The notes under the pieces: model-generated | Seen by the model: only the letters and a program-made list of their open reading frames with translations | What the model was told of the DNA's origin: nothing | Database searches by the model: none | NCBI RefSeq assembly: GCF_029395455.1 | Contig: NZ_CP113916.1 | Coordinates: forward strand, 124,001-188,000 | Reading direction: 5' to 3' | DNA: 64,000 bases | Source: Lactobacillus sp. ESL0785 | GTDB lineage: Bacteria > Bacillota > Bacilli > Lactobacillales > Lactobacillaceae | Position numbers and translations under genes: made by a program | Part shown: piece after piece, positions 8,640-17,808 of the stretch | Position numbering within the stretch: the stretch's first letter is position 1 | Layout: the number at the start of each line of letters is the position of its first letter

Positions 8640-8677
8640 AAAATACACGACCCCGGTAAACTATCGGGATCATGTAT
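8640..8677 (-). terminator. Intrinsic terminator of asnA
   Basis: Minus strand hairpin ATACATGATCCCG / CGGGGTCGTGTAT (two G-U pairs) followed by TTTTAATTT, just after the asnA stop. Confidence 0.8.
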
Positions 8678-8686
8678 TAGCAGTTT

Positions 8687-9700
8687 TTATAATAACGGAA
8701 TATCGTGTTTGGCACATTCAGTGACCATATCTTTAGGCCAGATGCTGGCTTGGACTTCACCAATATGTGCCTTACCTAGCAGCAACATGCAGAGCCGGGA
8801 TTGACCAATGCCGCCGCCGATTGAATAAGGTAGTTCACCCTTGAGCAGCATTTGGTGGAATGGTAATTGTTCACGGTCGCGGCAATCAGCCTTTGTTAGT
8901 TGCTCGTGCAGACTTTCAGGGCTAACCCGGATCCCCATTGAAGAAATTTCGATTTTTTGTTTAAGCGGTTCATACCAGAAAATCAGGTCACCGTTTAATT
9001 GCCAATCATCGTAGTCAGGGGCACGACCATCGTGTGGCTTACCACTGCGATTTAATTTGTCGCCGATTTTCATAATAAAGACGGCTTTTTCTTCTTGAGC
9101 AATCTTATTTTCCCGCTCTTCAGGACTAATGTCGGGCCAACGATCTTCTAATTCTTGGGTAGTAATAAAATGTACTTCGTCGGGCAAGCGATAAGTAGAG
9201 GCTGGGTAACGTGCAGCACATTCAGCTTCAATTTGTTTGATGGCGGCATAAATCTTGTTAACAGTAATTTCCAACGTATCAATGGTGCGATCTTCTTTAC
9301 TAATAACCTTTTCCCAATCCCATTGGTCAACGTAGATTGAATGGAAGTTATCCATGTCTTCGTCGCGGCGAATAGCATTCATATTGGTATAAAGCCCTTC
9401 GTGCATGCCAAAACCATATCTCTTCAAGGCCAGTCGTTTCCACTTGGCAAGGGAATGAACGATTTCAATGGTGTCATCCTTCGGCATGTCTTTAGCGTCA
9501 AAGGCAACAGGACGTTCAACACCATTCAGGTTGTCATTAAGACCAGTGTCTTTTTCGACAAACATTGGTGCAGACATCCGTTGCAGGTTGAGCTTTTGCG
9601 CCAAAATTTCTTGGAAACGTTCGCGAATAAAAACAATTGCAGCTTCGGTATCGCGAATTGTTAAAGTTGGGTGATATTTTTCTGGTAAAATCAAAGTCAT
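8687..9700 (-). CDS. asnA: Aspartate-ammonia ligase (asparagine synthetase A)
   Basis: The start at 9700 follows GAGGTTACAATT and gives 337 residues, the usual AsnA length (about 330). The enzyme makes asparagine from aspartate, ammonia and ATP and resembles a class II tRNA-synthetase core. Seen: [18 protein letters not shown] near residue 45, DAKD and [11 protein letters not shown] (about 85-105), the YVDQWDWE block with acidic substrate-binding residues, and [18 protein letters not shown] near the C-terminus. Upstream is a T-box leader, as expected for an asparagine-responsive gene. Confidence 0.95.
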   Translation of the reverse strand: MTLILPEKYHPTLTIRDTEAAIVFIRERFQEILAQKLNLQRMSAPMFVEKDTGLNDNLNGVERPVAFDAKDMPKDDTIEIVHSLAKWKRLALKRYGFGMHEGLYTNMNAIRRDEDMDNFHSIYVDQWDWEKVISKEDRTIDTLEITVNKIYAAIKQIEAECAARYPASTYRLPDEVHFITTQELEDRWPDISPEERENKIAQEEKAVFIMKIGDKLNRSGKPHDGRAPDYDDWQLNGDLIFWYEPLKQKIEISSMGIRVSPESLHEQLTKADCRDREQLPFHQMLLKGELPYSIGGGIGQSRLCMLLLGKAHIGEVQASIWPKDMVTECAKHDIPLL

Positions 9701-9724
9701 AATTGTAACCTCTAAAATTTCTGG

Positions 9725-9990
9725 CAAAGAAAAAGCCCTTTGTCCTACTATTATTTATAGGACGAAAGGCTTTTTCCGCGGTACCACCTAAATTGCTCAA
9801 AATTGAGCCAACTCATGAAACACTAACATGCTTCACCAGCGTGGTAACGTACTGGGGACGCCGCGACCTACTTTTAAAATTTCAGTGCGGTGCTAAAAGT
9901 GTTTTTCAATAATTCAGGGTTTTACCGCATTTCCACTAGCTGCGGCTCACTTGTAAGAGTTAAATTATTTACTCGTCTTTATCATTGCAT
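9725..9990 (-). promoter_or_regulatory. T-box leader RNA, asparagine type
   Basis: The minus strand carries the diagnostic T-box sequence TAGGTGGTACCGCGG (around 9775-9790), whose bulge pairs with the acceptor end of uncharged tRNA. A terminator overlaps it at 9731-9776 (AAAAAGCC...GGCTTTTT with TCGTCCTAT against ATAGTAGGA). The AGTGAGCC block at about 9950 belongs to Stem I, and an AAC asparagine codon in TTGAAAAACAC near 9900-9908 is the candidate specifier. Uncharged tRNA-Asn should promote read-through into asnA. Specifier choice is inference. Confidence 0.88.
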
Positions 9991-10117
9991 TTAAATTAAT
10001 GATATTTAACAACAATTTTCATAAAATTGCAAGTAAAAATTAATTATATTCTATTTAGCTCACGAAAAAGGGCTACTCTGTTATAATAATAAAGAATAGC
10101 TAGCGAGGAGAATTTTT

Positions 10118-10603
10118 ATGGCAGATTCATTATTTTCATATCTTATTTTGGATGCTGTTTTGCTTAGTTATACTTGTTATAGTTGGTATTGGCAGGCAAG
10201 CATTGATTTGAAAGGACATTACCGGATCTCTTCAATTATTTGGTCAATCGTTATTATTTGGATTGGTTTTAGTTGGGAACTAATTGAAAAAGGAGACACG
10301 GGTTTGAGCTTGTTTCTCGCAATCTTTTTAATTATTGGCATCATTGATGGTGCTACAGGATTAGCGCCGAAAAGAGCAGTTGTTTCAGGCTACTTTAGGC
10401 GCACGATAGCTTATTCTGATGTTGCAATGGTTACTTTAATTAAAGTTCCCAATCCGAAGAAAAAGACGGTTATTTGTATTTTAACTACGAATAAGCACCG
10501 GCAGTATTATCTGCGCTTTTCCAAAAGTGTGACTCAAATAGTTGAGACGTTGAAAGAACGAATACACCATAATGTGCGGATTGAAGTACAAGATATTTTG
10601 TAA
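10118..10603 (+). CDS. Hypothetical membrane protein
   Basis: A 161-residue protein of no family I recognise. Three or four hydrophobic segments (about residues 5-25, 40-56, 65-85) precede a soluble, basic C-terminal part (about 88-161) that looks like a small beta-rich domain. ATG follows CGAGGAG at good spacing and a TATAAT lies at 10082-10087. It stands alone, between the T-box of asnA (divergent) and a terminator shared with cls. Confidence 0.7.
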   Translation: MADSLFSYLILDAVLLSYTCYSWYWQASIDLKGHYRISSIIWSIVIIWIGFSWELIEKGDTGLSLFLAIFLIIGIIDGATGLAPKRAVVSGYFRRTIAYSDVAMVTLIKVPNPKKKTVICILTTNKHRQYYLRFSKSVTQIVETLKERIHHNVRIEVQDIL

Positions 10604-10617
10604 AGTGAATAAATAAA

Positions 10618-10653
10618 GGCTGCTAAGAATTAAATTCTAGCAGCCTTTTATTT
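10618..10653. terminator. Bidirectional intrinsic terminator
   Basis: Perfect stem GGCTGCTAAGAAT/ATTCTAGCAGCC with T-tracts, between the convergent genes ending at 10603 and 10655. Confidence 0.85.
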
Positions 10654-10654
10654 G

Positions 10655-12112
10655 TTATAAAATCGGCGATAACATTCGTGAAAAAGCTTGTAAAGTCCGC
10701 AGCCAACGTCCTTCTTGAGCAATCATCTTTGGTGTGAGTAAAGTGGAATTTTGCATGTCTTGTTCAAAAGTTTGGGCAACTTCACGGGTAAAGTTCTTAT
10801 CATAAAAAATTGCGATATCTTCGAAATTAAGGTCATAAGAACGATAGTCTTGATTCATTGAACCAACAGTTGCGAAGTCATCGTCAACGACGATTGTTTT
10901 AGCGTGAATAAAACCATGATTGTAAATGTAAATCTTAACACCATAACGCGATAATTCGTTAGCATACCATTGGGTTGCCCGGTAGATAAAGGGATGATCT
11001 GGTTTACATGGAATCATAATTCGTAAGTCAACACCTGACATGGCGATTGTTTGTAAGGTGGCGAACATCGCGTCGTCGGGAATTAAGTAAGGTGTTTGCA
11101 GCCAAAGGCGTTTTTTGGCAAGTGACATTAGGCGCATAACACCATTGCGCATATTAGCATTGTATTGATCAGGACCGTCGGACACAATTTGTGTGGCCAC
11201 GTCACCGGGATGAATTTCATTTTCGTCTAAATCAGGGAAAAGTAGGTGATTAAAGGTAATTACTTGCTCTTCTTTTTGAATCGAAGCATTCCAATCCATC
11301 ACAAAACGTTCCTGTAATAGCAGTGATGCAGAACCAACAATTCGAACCTGACTGTCGCGCCAGTAACCGAATTTCTTTTTACGATTTAAATATTGATCGC
11401 CAATATTAAAGCCGCCAGTCCATGAAATTTTGCCATCAATAACAACAATTTTGCGGTGTAAATGATAGTTAATCCGGTAACGAGTGATCATGTTGCGTGA
11501 GGTTACAAAAGGCAGAACTTGGCCGCCGACTTGACATAATTGATTGAACCAAGACTTAGTTGCTCCCATTGACCCCCAAGCATCGTAGAGAACGCGGACA
11601 GCCACTCCTGCTTGCGCCTTTTTAATCAATAAATTGAGAATCTCATTGCCAATTTCATCATTATAAAAAGTATAGAATTCGATGTTAATTGTTTCGTGTG
11701 CGTTCTTAATATCACGAATAAGATCGGCAAACATTGCTTCGCCATCAGTATAGAGCTTAACCTGATTGTTTTTACTAAGAGGTGATTCTCCTTGGCGGTC
11801 AAAAAAGTGAATAATCATCTTGGCCTTATTGGAAGTATCGGAAGCGCTGATTTTTTTTGGTGCTTTGGTGATTGATTTTTGCACATTGCGCAGACCAATA
11901 TGGTGCTGCTTATTAATAGCAAAAATGTTTTCTTGTGAAATTCCGCGGCCAAAAAAGCCGTAGAGAATCATCCCAATAACAGGAAAGACCAGTAAAATAA
12001 TTAGCCAAGCCCATGTAGTTGAAACTGAACGTCGCCGATGAAAGACAATATAAAAAGCTAAGATAGTATTAGTAATAATGATAATATGTATGATATCACG
12101 AAGCAGGGTCAC
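10655..12112 (-). CDS. cls: Cardiolipin synthase
   Basis: A 485-residue phospholipase D superfamily enzyme that joins two phosphatidylglycerols into cardiolipin. Two N-terminal TM segments (about residues 5-25 and 33-53) anchor it. Two HKD motifs are intact: HLHRKIVVIDG (about 215-225) and HAKTIVVDDD (about 395-405), each followed by the G-G/S-x-N element (GGFNIG, GSMNQD). The start is GTG at 12112, preceded by GGAGG at ideal spacing. It lies 27 bp after the hydrolase gene at 12140, likely one operon. Confidence 0.93.
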   Translation of the reverse strand: MTLLRDIIHIIIITNTILAFYIVFHRRRSVSTTWAWLIILLVFPVIGMILYGFFGRGISQENIFAINKQHHIGLRNVQKSITKAPKKISASDTSNKAKMIIHFFDRQGESPLSKNNQVKLYTDGEAMFADLIRDIKNAHETINIEFYTFYNDEIGNEILNLLIKKAQAGVAVRVLYDAWGSMGATKSWFNQLCQVGGQVLPFVTSRNMITRYRINYHLHRKIVVIDGKISWTGGFNIGDQYLNRKKKFGYWRDSQVRIVGSASLLLQERFVMDWNASIQKEEQVITFNHLLFPDLDENEIHPGDVATQIVSDGPDQYNANMRNGVMRLMSLAKKRLWLQTPYLIPDDAMFATLQTIAMSGVDLRIMIPCKPDHPFIYRATQWYANELSRYGVKIYIYNHGFIHAKTIVVDDDFATVGSMNQDYRSYDLNFEDIAIFYDKNFTREVAQTFEQDMQNSTLLTPKMIAQEGRWLRTLQAFSRMLSPIL

Positions 12113-12139
12113 AGAAATCCTCCAAAATATTAAAGTAGG

Positions 12140-13072
12140 TTACTTTTTTAGGCCGATAAATTTGTCAATGATGTTAATGACAAAAGGATTATCGTGCATC
12201 CAGCTGTGTTCAGCGTATTTTTGTCCGCGAATTTCAACTTCGTGGTATGAATGTGCGCCAGGGGCTAGAATGTAGCGAATACTTTTAGCGGAAGTAACAG
12301 AAATGAATTTGTCGCTGTTGGTATTGTCGAGGACGTTACCATAAATGTTTAAAACGGAAATATCCGGATTGAAGCGTTTACGCCGCAGTATGAGATAAAG
12401 GTAGTGCGGATAGATAACCCTGGGGCGACCGTTTTGCTTGAGGGCATTGATATTAGGAATGTCACTCAAGAAGATTACCCCATCAAATGGCCCAGCAATA
12501 AAGACGCATTTGGTCAGCCGCGGGAAGTTTTTCTTGCGGGAGGCCCGCATTTCTGTCCGCACAATACAAGGACAAGCCAGCGAGTGAGCTACGGCAATGT
12601 AATTTTTAAAGTGGTATTTTTGACTTAAAAATGGCAAGATAAGCTGCAAATAGTAGTCAATGGCATAGATGCCAATTAATCTTTGGCGAAAGACAACTTG
12701 GACTATAGGATGCTTGTCATTAGTCCAAGTGCCTTCAAGCTTGAAATTACCAAGCAGGTCAGCTGTTATCTTAAGATAATGACCATTACTCTTGTCTTTT
12801 AATGCCTGCTCAACCATAACGTTGGTAGTATAATCACCACCGCGAAAACCATGAAAGTAGAGAATTGGTATTTGTTGAATCGTGCTGTTGCTTTTTTCAA
12901 TGACCGCATGATCATCAATGTGCTTCTTATGCAGGCGCAAAAAAGGCCGTAGAGGTATGATACTAGCAATAATTGCTAGTGCGAGCATATTGAAACGGCT
13001 GGGTTCTTCAGATAAATTATGTTTACGGTTTTTTTCCGCTTCTTCCTTATATTTTTTAGTATTGAAGAACAT
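12140..13072 (-). CDS. Alpha/beta hydrolase, DUF915-like, membrane-anchored
   Basis: ATG 13072 suits the AAAGGTG ribosome-binding site better than the upstream GTG; 310 residues. One hydrophobic segment (about 27-45) anchors it; the catalytic part begins at IPILYFHGFRGG, the usual oxyanion HG region. The expected nucleophile elbow is present but unusual: VAHSLACP, in place of GHSMGG-type, so the Ser is kept while both flanking glycines are lost. Candidate Asp and His lie in the last third (GAHSYHE). Resembles lactobacillar DUF915 hydrolases; substrate unknown. Upstream of cls, so a lipid role is possible. Confidence 0.75.
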   Translation of the reverse strand: MFFNTKKYKEEAEKNRKHNLSEEPSRFNMLALAIIASIIPLRPFLRLHKKHIDDHAVIEKSNSTIQQIPILYFHGFRGGDYTTNVMVEQALKDKSNGHYLKITADLLGNFKLEGTWTNDKHPIVQVVFRQRLIGIYAIDYYLQLILPFLSQKYHFKNYIAVAHSLACPCIVRTEMRASRKKNFPRLTKCVFIAGPFDGVIFLSDIPNINALKQNGRPRVIYPHYLYLILRRKRFNPDISVLNIYGNVLDNTNSDKFISVTSAKSIRYILAPGAHSYHEVEIRGQKYAEHSWMHDNPFVINIIDKFIGLKK

Positions 13073-13144
13073 GGCACTCACCTTTAAAATGATAATTAAT
13101 TATATTTTAACATTGCTAGCGACTTTTTAGTGATTGAGGTACAT

Positions 13145-13957
13145 ATGAAATTTTATGCAGTAAAAAAAGGCCGCACTCCCGGTATTTATCGTACGTGGGC
13201 TGCGGCTGAAAAGCAAATAACTGGGTTTTCTGGTGCGGAATATAAATCTTTTACTAAGATAACCGATGCAACAGAATATTTAAATTGGAATCAGGAAACG
13301 GTGCAAGAAATTTTACAGCCAGGGGAAGACACGCTGCAGCGGACAATTGCTAAAATTCAGCGAGCTAGTCGCAATATTAAACCTGAGCAAATTAAGCCTA
13401 GCCCCCAACCTCATAAACAACTGGTGCATAAGCCTTCTCAGAGTAAGCCCGTGTCTAAAACTGGTTCACAATTTGCGACCATTTATACGGATGGCGGTAC
13501 CCGGAATACTGGTAATTATAGGGGCGGTCATGTTAGGCCGACAGATAAGGCTGCTTGGGCTTATTTAATTGAGTGGCAAGAAGAAGGCCAGCTGCAGTCA
13601 ACTTACGGTACCAATGGTGAGTTCGGGGCAACTAATAACAAGATGGAATTAACAGCCTTAATTGAAGCCCTGAAAAAATTGCTCAAATTAGGTTTTAATA
13701 AGCAAAAATTATTATTCGTACTTGATTCGCAATATGTTCTAAAGCCAATTACTGAGGGTTGGCTTGAAAATTGGAAAAAGCGAGGTTGGCATAAAAGTTC
13801 TAAGGGAGAAATTGCTAATTTAGCTGGCTGGCAGGAATTGGATAATCTGCTTGGTCAATTTACACAGCCGCAGTTTGCTTGGACGAAAGGTCACGCAAAT
13901 AACCGTGGTAATGAATTTGTCGACCACACTTTAAATAAGTTTATGGATCAGATGTAA
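13145..13957 (+). CDS. Ribonuclease HI with N-terminal RNA/DNA-hybrid-binding domain
   Basis: ATG 13145 follows GAGGTACAT; 270 residues. Residues 1-45 (KFYAVKKGRTPGIYRTW...) form the viroplasmin/hybrid-binding domain typical of eukaryote-like RNase H1; the catalytic domain starts near 112 with ATIYTDGGTRN (first Asp). It continues with NNKMELTAL (Glu), LDSQYV (Asp) and ends with KGHANNRGNEFVDHT (His and last Asp), so the DEDD set is complete. It cleaves RNA in RNA-DNA hybrids. Its stop abuts that of the convergent DUF1002 gene with no spacing. Confidence 0.92.
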   Translation: MKFYAVKKGRTPGIYRTWAAAEKQITGFSGAEYKSFTKITDATEYLNWNQETVQEILQPGEDTLQRTIAKIQRASRNIKPEQIKPSPQPHKQLVHKPSQSKPVSKTGSQFATIYTDGGTRNTGNYRGGHVRPTDKAAWAYLIEWQEEGQLQSTYGTNGEFGATNNKMELTALIEALKKLLKLGFNKQKLLFVLDSQYVLKPITEGWLENWKKRGWHKSSKGEIANLAGWQELDNLLGQFTQPQFAWTKGHANNRGNEFVDHTLNKFMDQM

Positions 13958-14923
13958 TTATTTAGTTAAGATAATTGTACCGCCGAATAAATGACCAAAA
14001 AAATTAGTGATTTTTTGCCAAATTTGTTCAAACCAATTTCGGTTTTCTGGGGTATCTAACTTGTCAAAAACACTTTTAGCATGCTTCTTGATACCCTTTG
14101 ATAAATCAGCAGCCTGTTCTTTAAAATTCTGGTGCTTTAAAGCACCAGAATCACGTACTTCGATTAAGACATTGACAATCTGCTGTTTTTGGTTGTTATT
14201 AATAGTGTCGCCAAGGTGATTAATGTTAATTTGATGTTCAACAATATCGTGTATTTGACTGTTAGAAATGTTGTTACCTACTTTGCCCATTTCCTGTTTA
14301 GCACCAGCTACTGCGTTGTTTAGTTGGGCATCAGTGTAACCAGCTTTATGTTCATTTTCTTTAGTGATATTGCTTAAAGTGCCCATTTCGTCTTGTGCAG
14401 CGTTGACCTGATTTTGGTTTAAACTTGCGCCGGTCTTAGCGTAAGCAGCATAAACGCCAGCTAAGGCACCGGAACCGTCAATTGGTGTAGCACTAGTAAC
14501 ATAAATGTTGGCATCAGCAATTCCTGCAGTTAAGGCAGCATTTTTGTATTGATTAGTGGTGATCTTAGTGATATTATCGTGGCCCTTATAATCTAAAATT
14601 TGGATGTTGATCCCACTGCCCGCTGCTGTTTTTTGAATCATGGCGCTAGACCAAACACCAGATCCAGTGGTGAAGTTATCACCGGACGGATTGAGATATT
14701 TAACTAAATCAGCACCAGTAATCGTGATTGTTTGATAACTTGCACCATTTAAGGGTGCAGTTAAGGTTTTCAGAGTACCGTTTTGTTGTGGATCAGTTAG
14801 TGATGTGCCTAAGCAAACTATCGGTAATTCATCGGCTTGTACTTGACGAAGACTAGTAAGTCCGCAAACTGTAATCAGTGATACCGTTATAATAGTTAAA
14901 ATAGAAATTGTCTTTTTTATCAA
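13958..14923 (-). CDS. DUF1002 domain secreted protein
   Basis: A 321-residue protein with TTG start preceded by GGAG. An N-terminal signal peptide (about 1-30, ending VQADE) is followed by the DUF1002 region, with LGTSLTDPQQNGTLKTL and YVTSATPIDGSGALAGVYAAY as recognisable blocks; the C-terminal half has Asn/Gln-rich helices and ends in a Phe/Ile-rich tail (about 290-321). DUF1002 (YpuA-like) proteins are of unknown function and common in lactobacilli. Monocistronic. Confidence 0.85.
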   Translation of the reverse strand: MIKKTISILTIITVSLITVCGLTSLRQVQADELPIVCLGTSLTDPQQNGTLKTLTAPLNGASYQTITITGADLVKYLNPSGDNFTTGSGVWSSAMIQKTAAGSGINIQILDYKGHDNITKITTNQYKNAALTAGIADANIYVTSATPIDGSGALAGVYAAYAKTGASLNQNQVNAAQDEMGTLSNITKENEHKAGYTDAQLNNAVAGAKQEMGKVGNNISNSQIHDIVEHQININHLGDTINNNQKQQIVNVLIEVRDSGALKHQNFKEQAADLSKGIKKHAKSVFDKLDTPENRNWFEQIWQKITNFFGHLFGGTIILTK

Positions 14924-15065
14924 AATAATTAACTCCTTTTTACTGACTTAATTATACTAAACGCTTATGAGAAAAGGTCAAGTTTAAAAATCGTGTTATT
15001 TATTTGCACGTATATTTATTATTTTTAATGTTATAATAGGTACAGTACTAAGGAGTGGATTCTTT

Positions 15066-15911
15066 ATGATTGAGCAACCTGAATTAACTATTATTATGCC
15101 TGTGTACAATGTTGAAGGGTATATTGGACGGGCTTTAGATCATTTGGCTAACCAAAATGATACTAATTTTAAGTTATTAATTGTCAATGATGGTTCAACT
15201 GATAATACAAGAAAAATAGCAGAAAGTTATCGTAATCAATTTCGTTATTTTAGAATAATTAATAAAGTTAATGGCGGTTTATCTGATGCTCGTAATGTCG
15301 GGCTTGAGAATGTTGATACGCCATATTTTACTTTTCATGATGGTGATGATTGGGTTGATCCTGATTATACCGCCTTTTTTGTGCGGGCTTTTCACGCACA
15401 TCCAGATGCAGCAATGGTTTCTTGTGGCTTTTGGCTGGATTATGAAAGTAGGCCGGGTTCTATTTCAGCAACGAAAAAACAGCTTCAAGGAATGAAGAAC
15501 AAATTTAGAACTTATCAATTGATTACCAATCCATTAGGATCACTATTTTGTAATCGAATTTTCGCGACGCCAGTTAAAGGCTATACTTGGAATAAGGGTT
15601 ATAAGATTTCTGTTGTGCGCCGATATCATTTACGGTTTGTTCGGAATCTTACCTTTATGGAAGACCAGATTTTTAATGTGCAATATGTGGCCTTAACCAC
15701 GGGCTTTTATTGTGCTAACCAGCCACTATATCATTATTGGCAGCGCAAGGATAGTATGGTGCATAATTTTAACTTAAAAATGATTCCTGATGATTTTAAA
15801 GCTAACTATATGGTTGCACGGGTTGTTGTGCGGAGTTTGGTTCATGAACACAAAAAAATCAATAGTAATAAGCAAAATTTGGTTGAGGCCAGTGAAAGGG
15901 AACAGCGATGA
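15066..15911 (+). CDS. Family 2 glycosyltransferase
   Basis: A 281-residue GT-A fold enzyme. TIIMPVYNVEGYIGRALDHL, then LLIVNDGSTDNT, NGGLSDARNVGL and FHDGDDWVDPD (DxD metal/nucleotide site, about residues 93-98) are all in place; MEDQIFN (about 200) is the usual catalytic/acceptor block. It probably transfers a sugar to a cell-surface polymer; no exopolysaccharide cluster is adjacent, so the acceptor is unknown. Strong RBS (AAGGAGTGG) and a TATAAT at 15032-15037. Overlaps the next gene by ATGA. Confidence 0.88.
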   Translation: MIEQPELTIIMPVYNVEGYIGRALDHLANQNDTNFKLLIVNDGSTDNTRKIAESYRNQFRYFRIINKVNGGLSDARNVGLENVDTPYFTFHDGDDWVDPDYTAFFVRAFHAHPDAAMVSCGFWLDYESRPGSISATKKQLQGMKNKFRTYQLITNPLGSLFCNRIFATPVKGYTWNKGYKISVVRRYHLRFVRNLTFMEDQIFNVQYVALTTGFYCANQPLYHYWQRKDSMVHNFNLKMIPDDFKANYMVARVVVRSLVHEHKKINSNKQNLVEASEREQR

Positions 15912-16564
15912 AAGAAAAAGTTAACGGTAATGAGCTCTACTATAATAAGTTAGGGCAAGGTACACCACTTTTACTATTACATGGACACCATTTGGATGGT
16001 GGGATGTTTGATCAGGTGTTAGCACCGCTATCGTTGTATTATACTGTTTATGTTCTTGATATGCGTGGTCATGGACTTAGTCAGGGTGAAATTGCGGAGC
16101 ATTATCAGACGGAAGTTGAAGATGTTGCGGCCTTTGTTAAGCAAGTTGGAATTGAAGGCTGCTATTGTTTTGGCTTTGATGCTGGTGGTCTTGTGGCAAT
16201 GATGCTAGCTAGTCAGCAGCGTCAAATTTTTAAAAAGTTGATGATTGCTGGCGTTTTTGTTAATGGCAATGGTATCCGCTCATATCATTATCTGACTGAA
16301 GGAATTTTGGGCTTCTTACACTTTGATCGCGATAGTCAAGTTGAATTAACCGAAAGTTTTATGACGGTTGATAGTTTAAAGGCGATTACAATTCCAACAT
16401 ATTGTGTAGTTGGTGAAAAAGATTGGGTTAAAGTTGAGCATGTTCGTTGGTACAGTCAGCTTATTCCACAGGGACAGTTAATGGTTATGCCGCGGCAGAC
16501 CCATGATAGTTATGCAGTCAAAAGTTTTAAGTTACTCAGTTTGATGGAAGATTTTTTTAAATAA
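15908..16564 (+). CDS. Alpha/beta hydrolase with Asp in the nucleophile position
   Basis: A 218-residue alpha/beta hydrolase, co-translated with the glycosyltransferase through an ATGA overlap. The oxyanion loop LLLLHGHHLDGGMFD and the VLDMRGHG block are standard. The nucleophile elbow reads GFDAGG (about residue 97), with Asp where most esterases have Ser; haloalkane/haloacetate dehalogenases and epoxide hydrolases of this fold use Asp. The acid VVGEKDWV and the His in RQTHDSY complete a possible triad. Actual substrate unknown. Confidence 0.82.
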   Translation: MKEKVNGNELYYNKLGQGTPLLLLHGHHLDGGMFDQVLAPLSLYYTVYVLDMRGHGLSQGEIAEHYQTEVEDVAAFVKQVGIEGCYCFGFDAGGLVAMMLASQQRQIFKKLMIAGVFVNGNGIRSYHYLTEGILGFLHFDRDSQVELTESFMTVDSLKAITIPTYCVVGEKDWVKVEHVRWYSQLIPQGQLMVMPRQTHDSYAVKSFKLLSLMEDFFK

Positions 16565-16661
16565 AAAGTAGTTTGGTCATTGTTTTTTCTTTTCTAGTCA
16601 AGTGGCTGGTTTTTTGGTTATAATAGATGAAAAAGATAGTATTTTTAATGAAGAGGTAGCT

Positions 16662-17642
16662 ATGAATAAGGAAGAGATCTTGCAGTTAATGCACCCAATG
16701 AAATTAATTGGTTTGGGTGGAAATCCTGCTTTAAACGAAAAGATTGCTGCGATTTTAAAGAAGCCGTTAATTGAAACTGCTGTGCAACATTTTAGTGATG
16801 GCGAAATTCAAGTTAACATTGGTGAAAGTGTCAGAGGCTGCGATGTCTTTGTTATTCAGTCAATTCAAGATCCAGTTAACGAAAATTTTATGGAGTTGGA
16901 AATTACGCTTGATGCACTGCACCGAGCATCAGCTCATCGAATTAATGTGGTTGTGCCTTATTTAGCTTACTCGCGTTCAGATACTAAGACACGTTCACGT
17001 GAACCGATTACTGCTAAGTTAGTTGCTAACCTGTTGCAAATTACGGGAATGGATCACGTGATTGCTTTGGATTTGCATGCTTCACAAATCCAAGGTTTCT
17101 ATAATGTACCAGTTGATCATTTGCATGCAATGCCGCTTTTGGGACAATATTTCCTTGACAATGGCATTGCTACTAAGGATGATGACGATTTAGTAATTGT
17201 TTCACCTGATCATTCTGGAGCCAAGCTGGCGCGGAACTTTGGGCAGATTTTCAATGCTCCAATTGCAATTGTTGATCAGCGTCGGGCTCGTTATGATGCA
17301 GATGTGCATGATATGATTGGTGATGTCAAAAATAAGAAGTGTATTATCGTCGATGACCTAATTGATACAGGCTCACGGATTTCTTCTTCAACTAAATCAG
17401 TATTAGCAGCAGGTGCTAAAAAAGTTTACGTTGCAGCTACACATGCATTGTTATCGCAAGATGCGACTGAAGTGTTAAATGAATTGCCGATTGAACAAAT
17501 CGTGGTAACTGACACAATTAGACACAAGCATTATCCAGATCGGATGGTGCGAATTTCAGTTGATTTGCTTTTAGCGCGGGGAATAAACTATGTTTATAAT
17601 GACCGTTCAATGCATATGCTTAGTGAAAGCGATTTAAAATAA
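16662..17642 (+). CDS. prs: Ribose-phosphate pyrophosphokinase (PRPP synthetase), paralogue
   Basis: ATG 16662 after GAGGTAGCT gives 326 residues, the family length. The enzyme makes PRPP from ribose 5-phosphate and ATP for nucleotides, His and Trp. Seen: FSDGEIQVNIGESVRG, SREPITAKLVANLL, DLHASQIQGFYNVPVDHLHA and the PRPP-binding loop VDDLIDTGSR. The flexible catalytic loop reads YSRSDTKTRSRE where the usual form is YARQDRKARSRE, so two loop residues differ. The housekeeping copy in lactobacilli usually follows glmU; this one does not, so it is probably a second copy. Confidence 0.9.
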   Translation: MNKEEILQLMHPMKLIGLGGNPALNEKIAAILKKPLIETAVQHFSDGEIQVNIGESVRGCDVFVIQSIQDPVNENFMELEITLDALHRASAHRINVVVPYLAYSRSDTKTRSREPITAKLVANLLQITGMDHVIALDLHASQIQGFYNVPVDHLHAMPLLGQYFLDNGIATKDDDDLVIVSPDHSGAKLARNFGQIFNAPIAIVDQRRARYDADVHDMIGDVKNKKCIIVDDLIDTGSRISSSTKSVLAAGAKKVYVAATHALLSQDATEVLNELPIEQIVVTDTIRHKHYPDRMVRISVDLLLARGINYVYNDRSMHMLSESDLK

Positions 17643-17766
17643 TATCTAGCGATAATCTTCGATTTTAACCTTGTAAAAAAATAAATTACATGCTCAATTG
17701 AAGGTTATTTTTATTTTTTAATAATTAATTTCAGTGCATTTTTGTTTATTTATTCCGTATCATTGA

Positions 17767-17780
17767 TATAATGAAATCAA
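17767..17780 (+). promoter_or_regulatory. Candidate promoter and operator of the TetR gene
   Basis: TATAAT at 17767-17772 overlaps an imperfect palindrome TTGATataatgaaATCAA (17764-17780) about 30 bp before the TetR start. Such a site would suit autorepression, but this is inference from position only. Confidence 0.35.
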
Positions 17781-17808
17781 ACTGTATAGGAAAACGGAGA
17801 AGCAATTT

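Noticed and set aside
9537..9800. 87-residue frame over the asnA start and T-box
   Set aside because: It is a shadow of asnA and the leader RNA.
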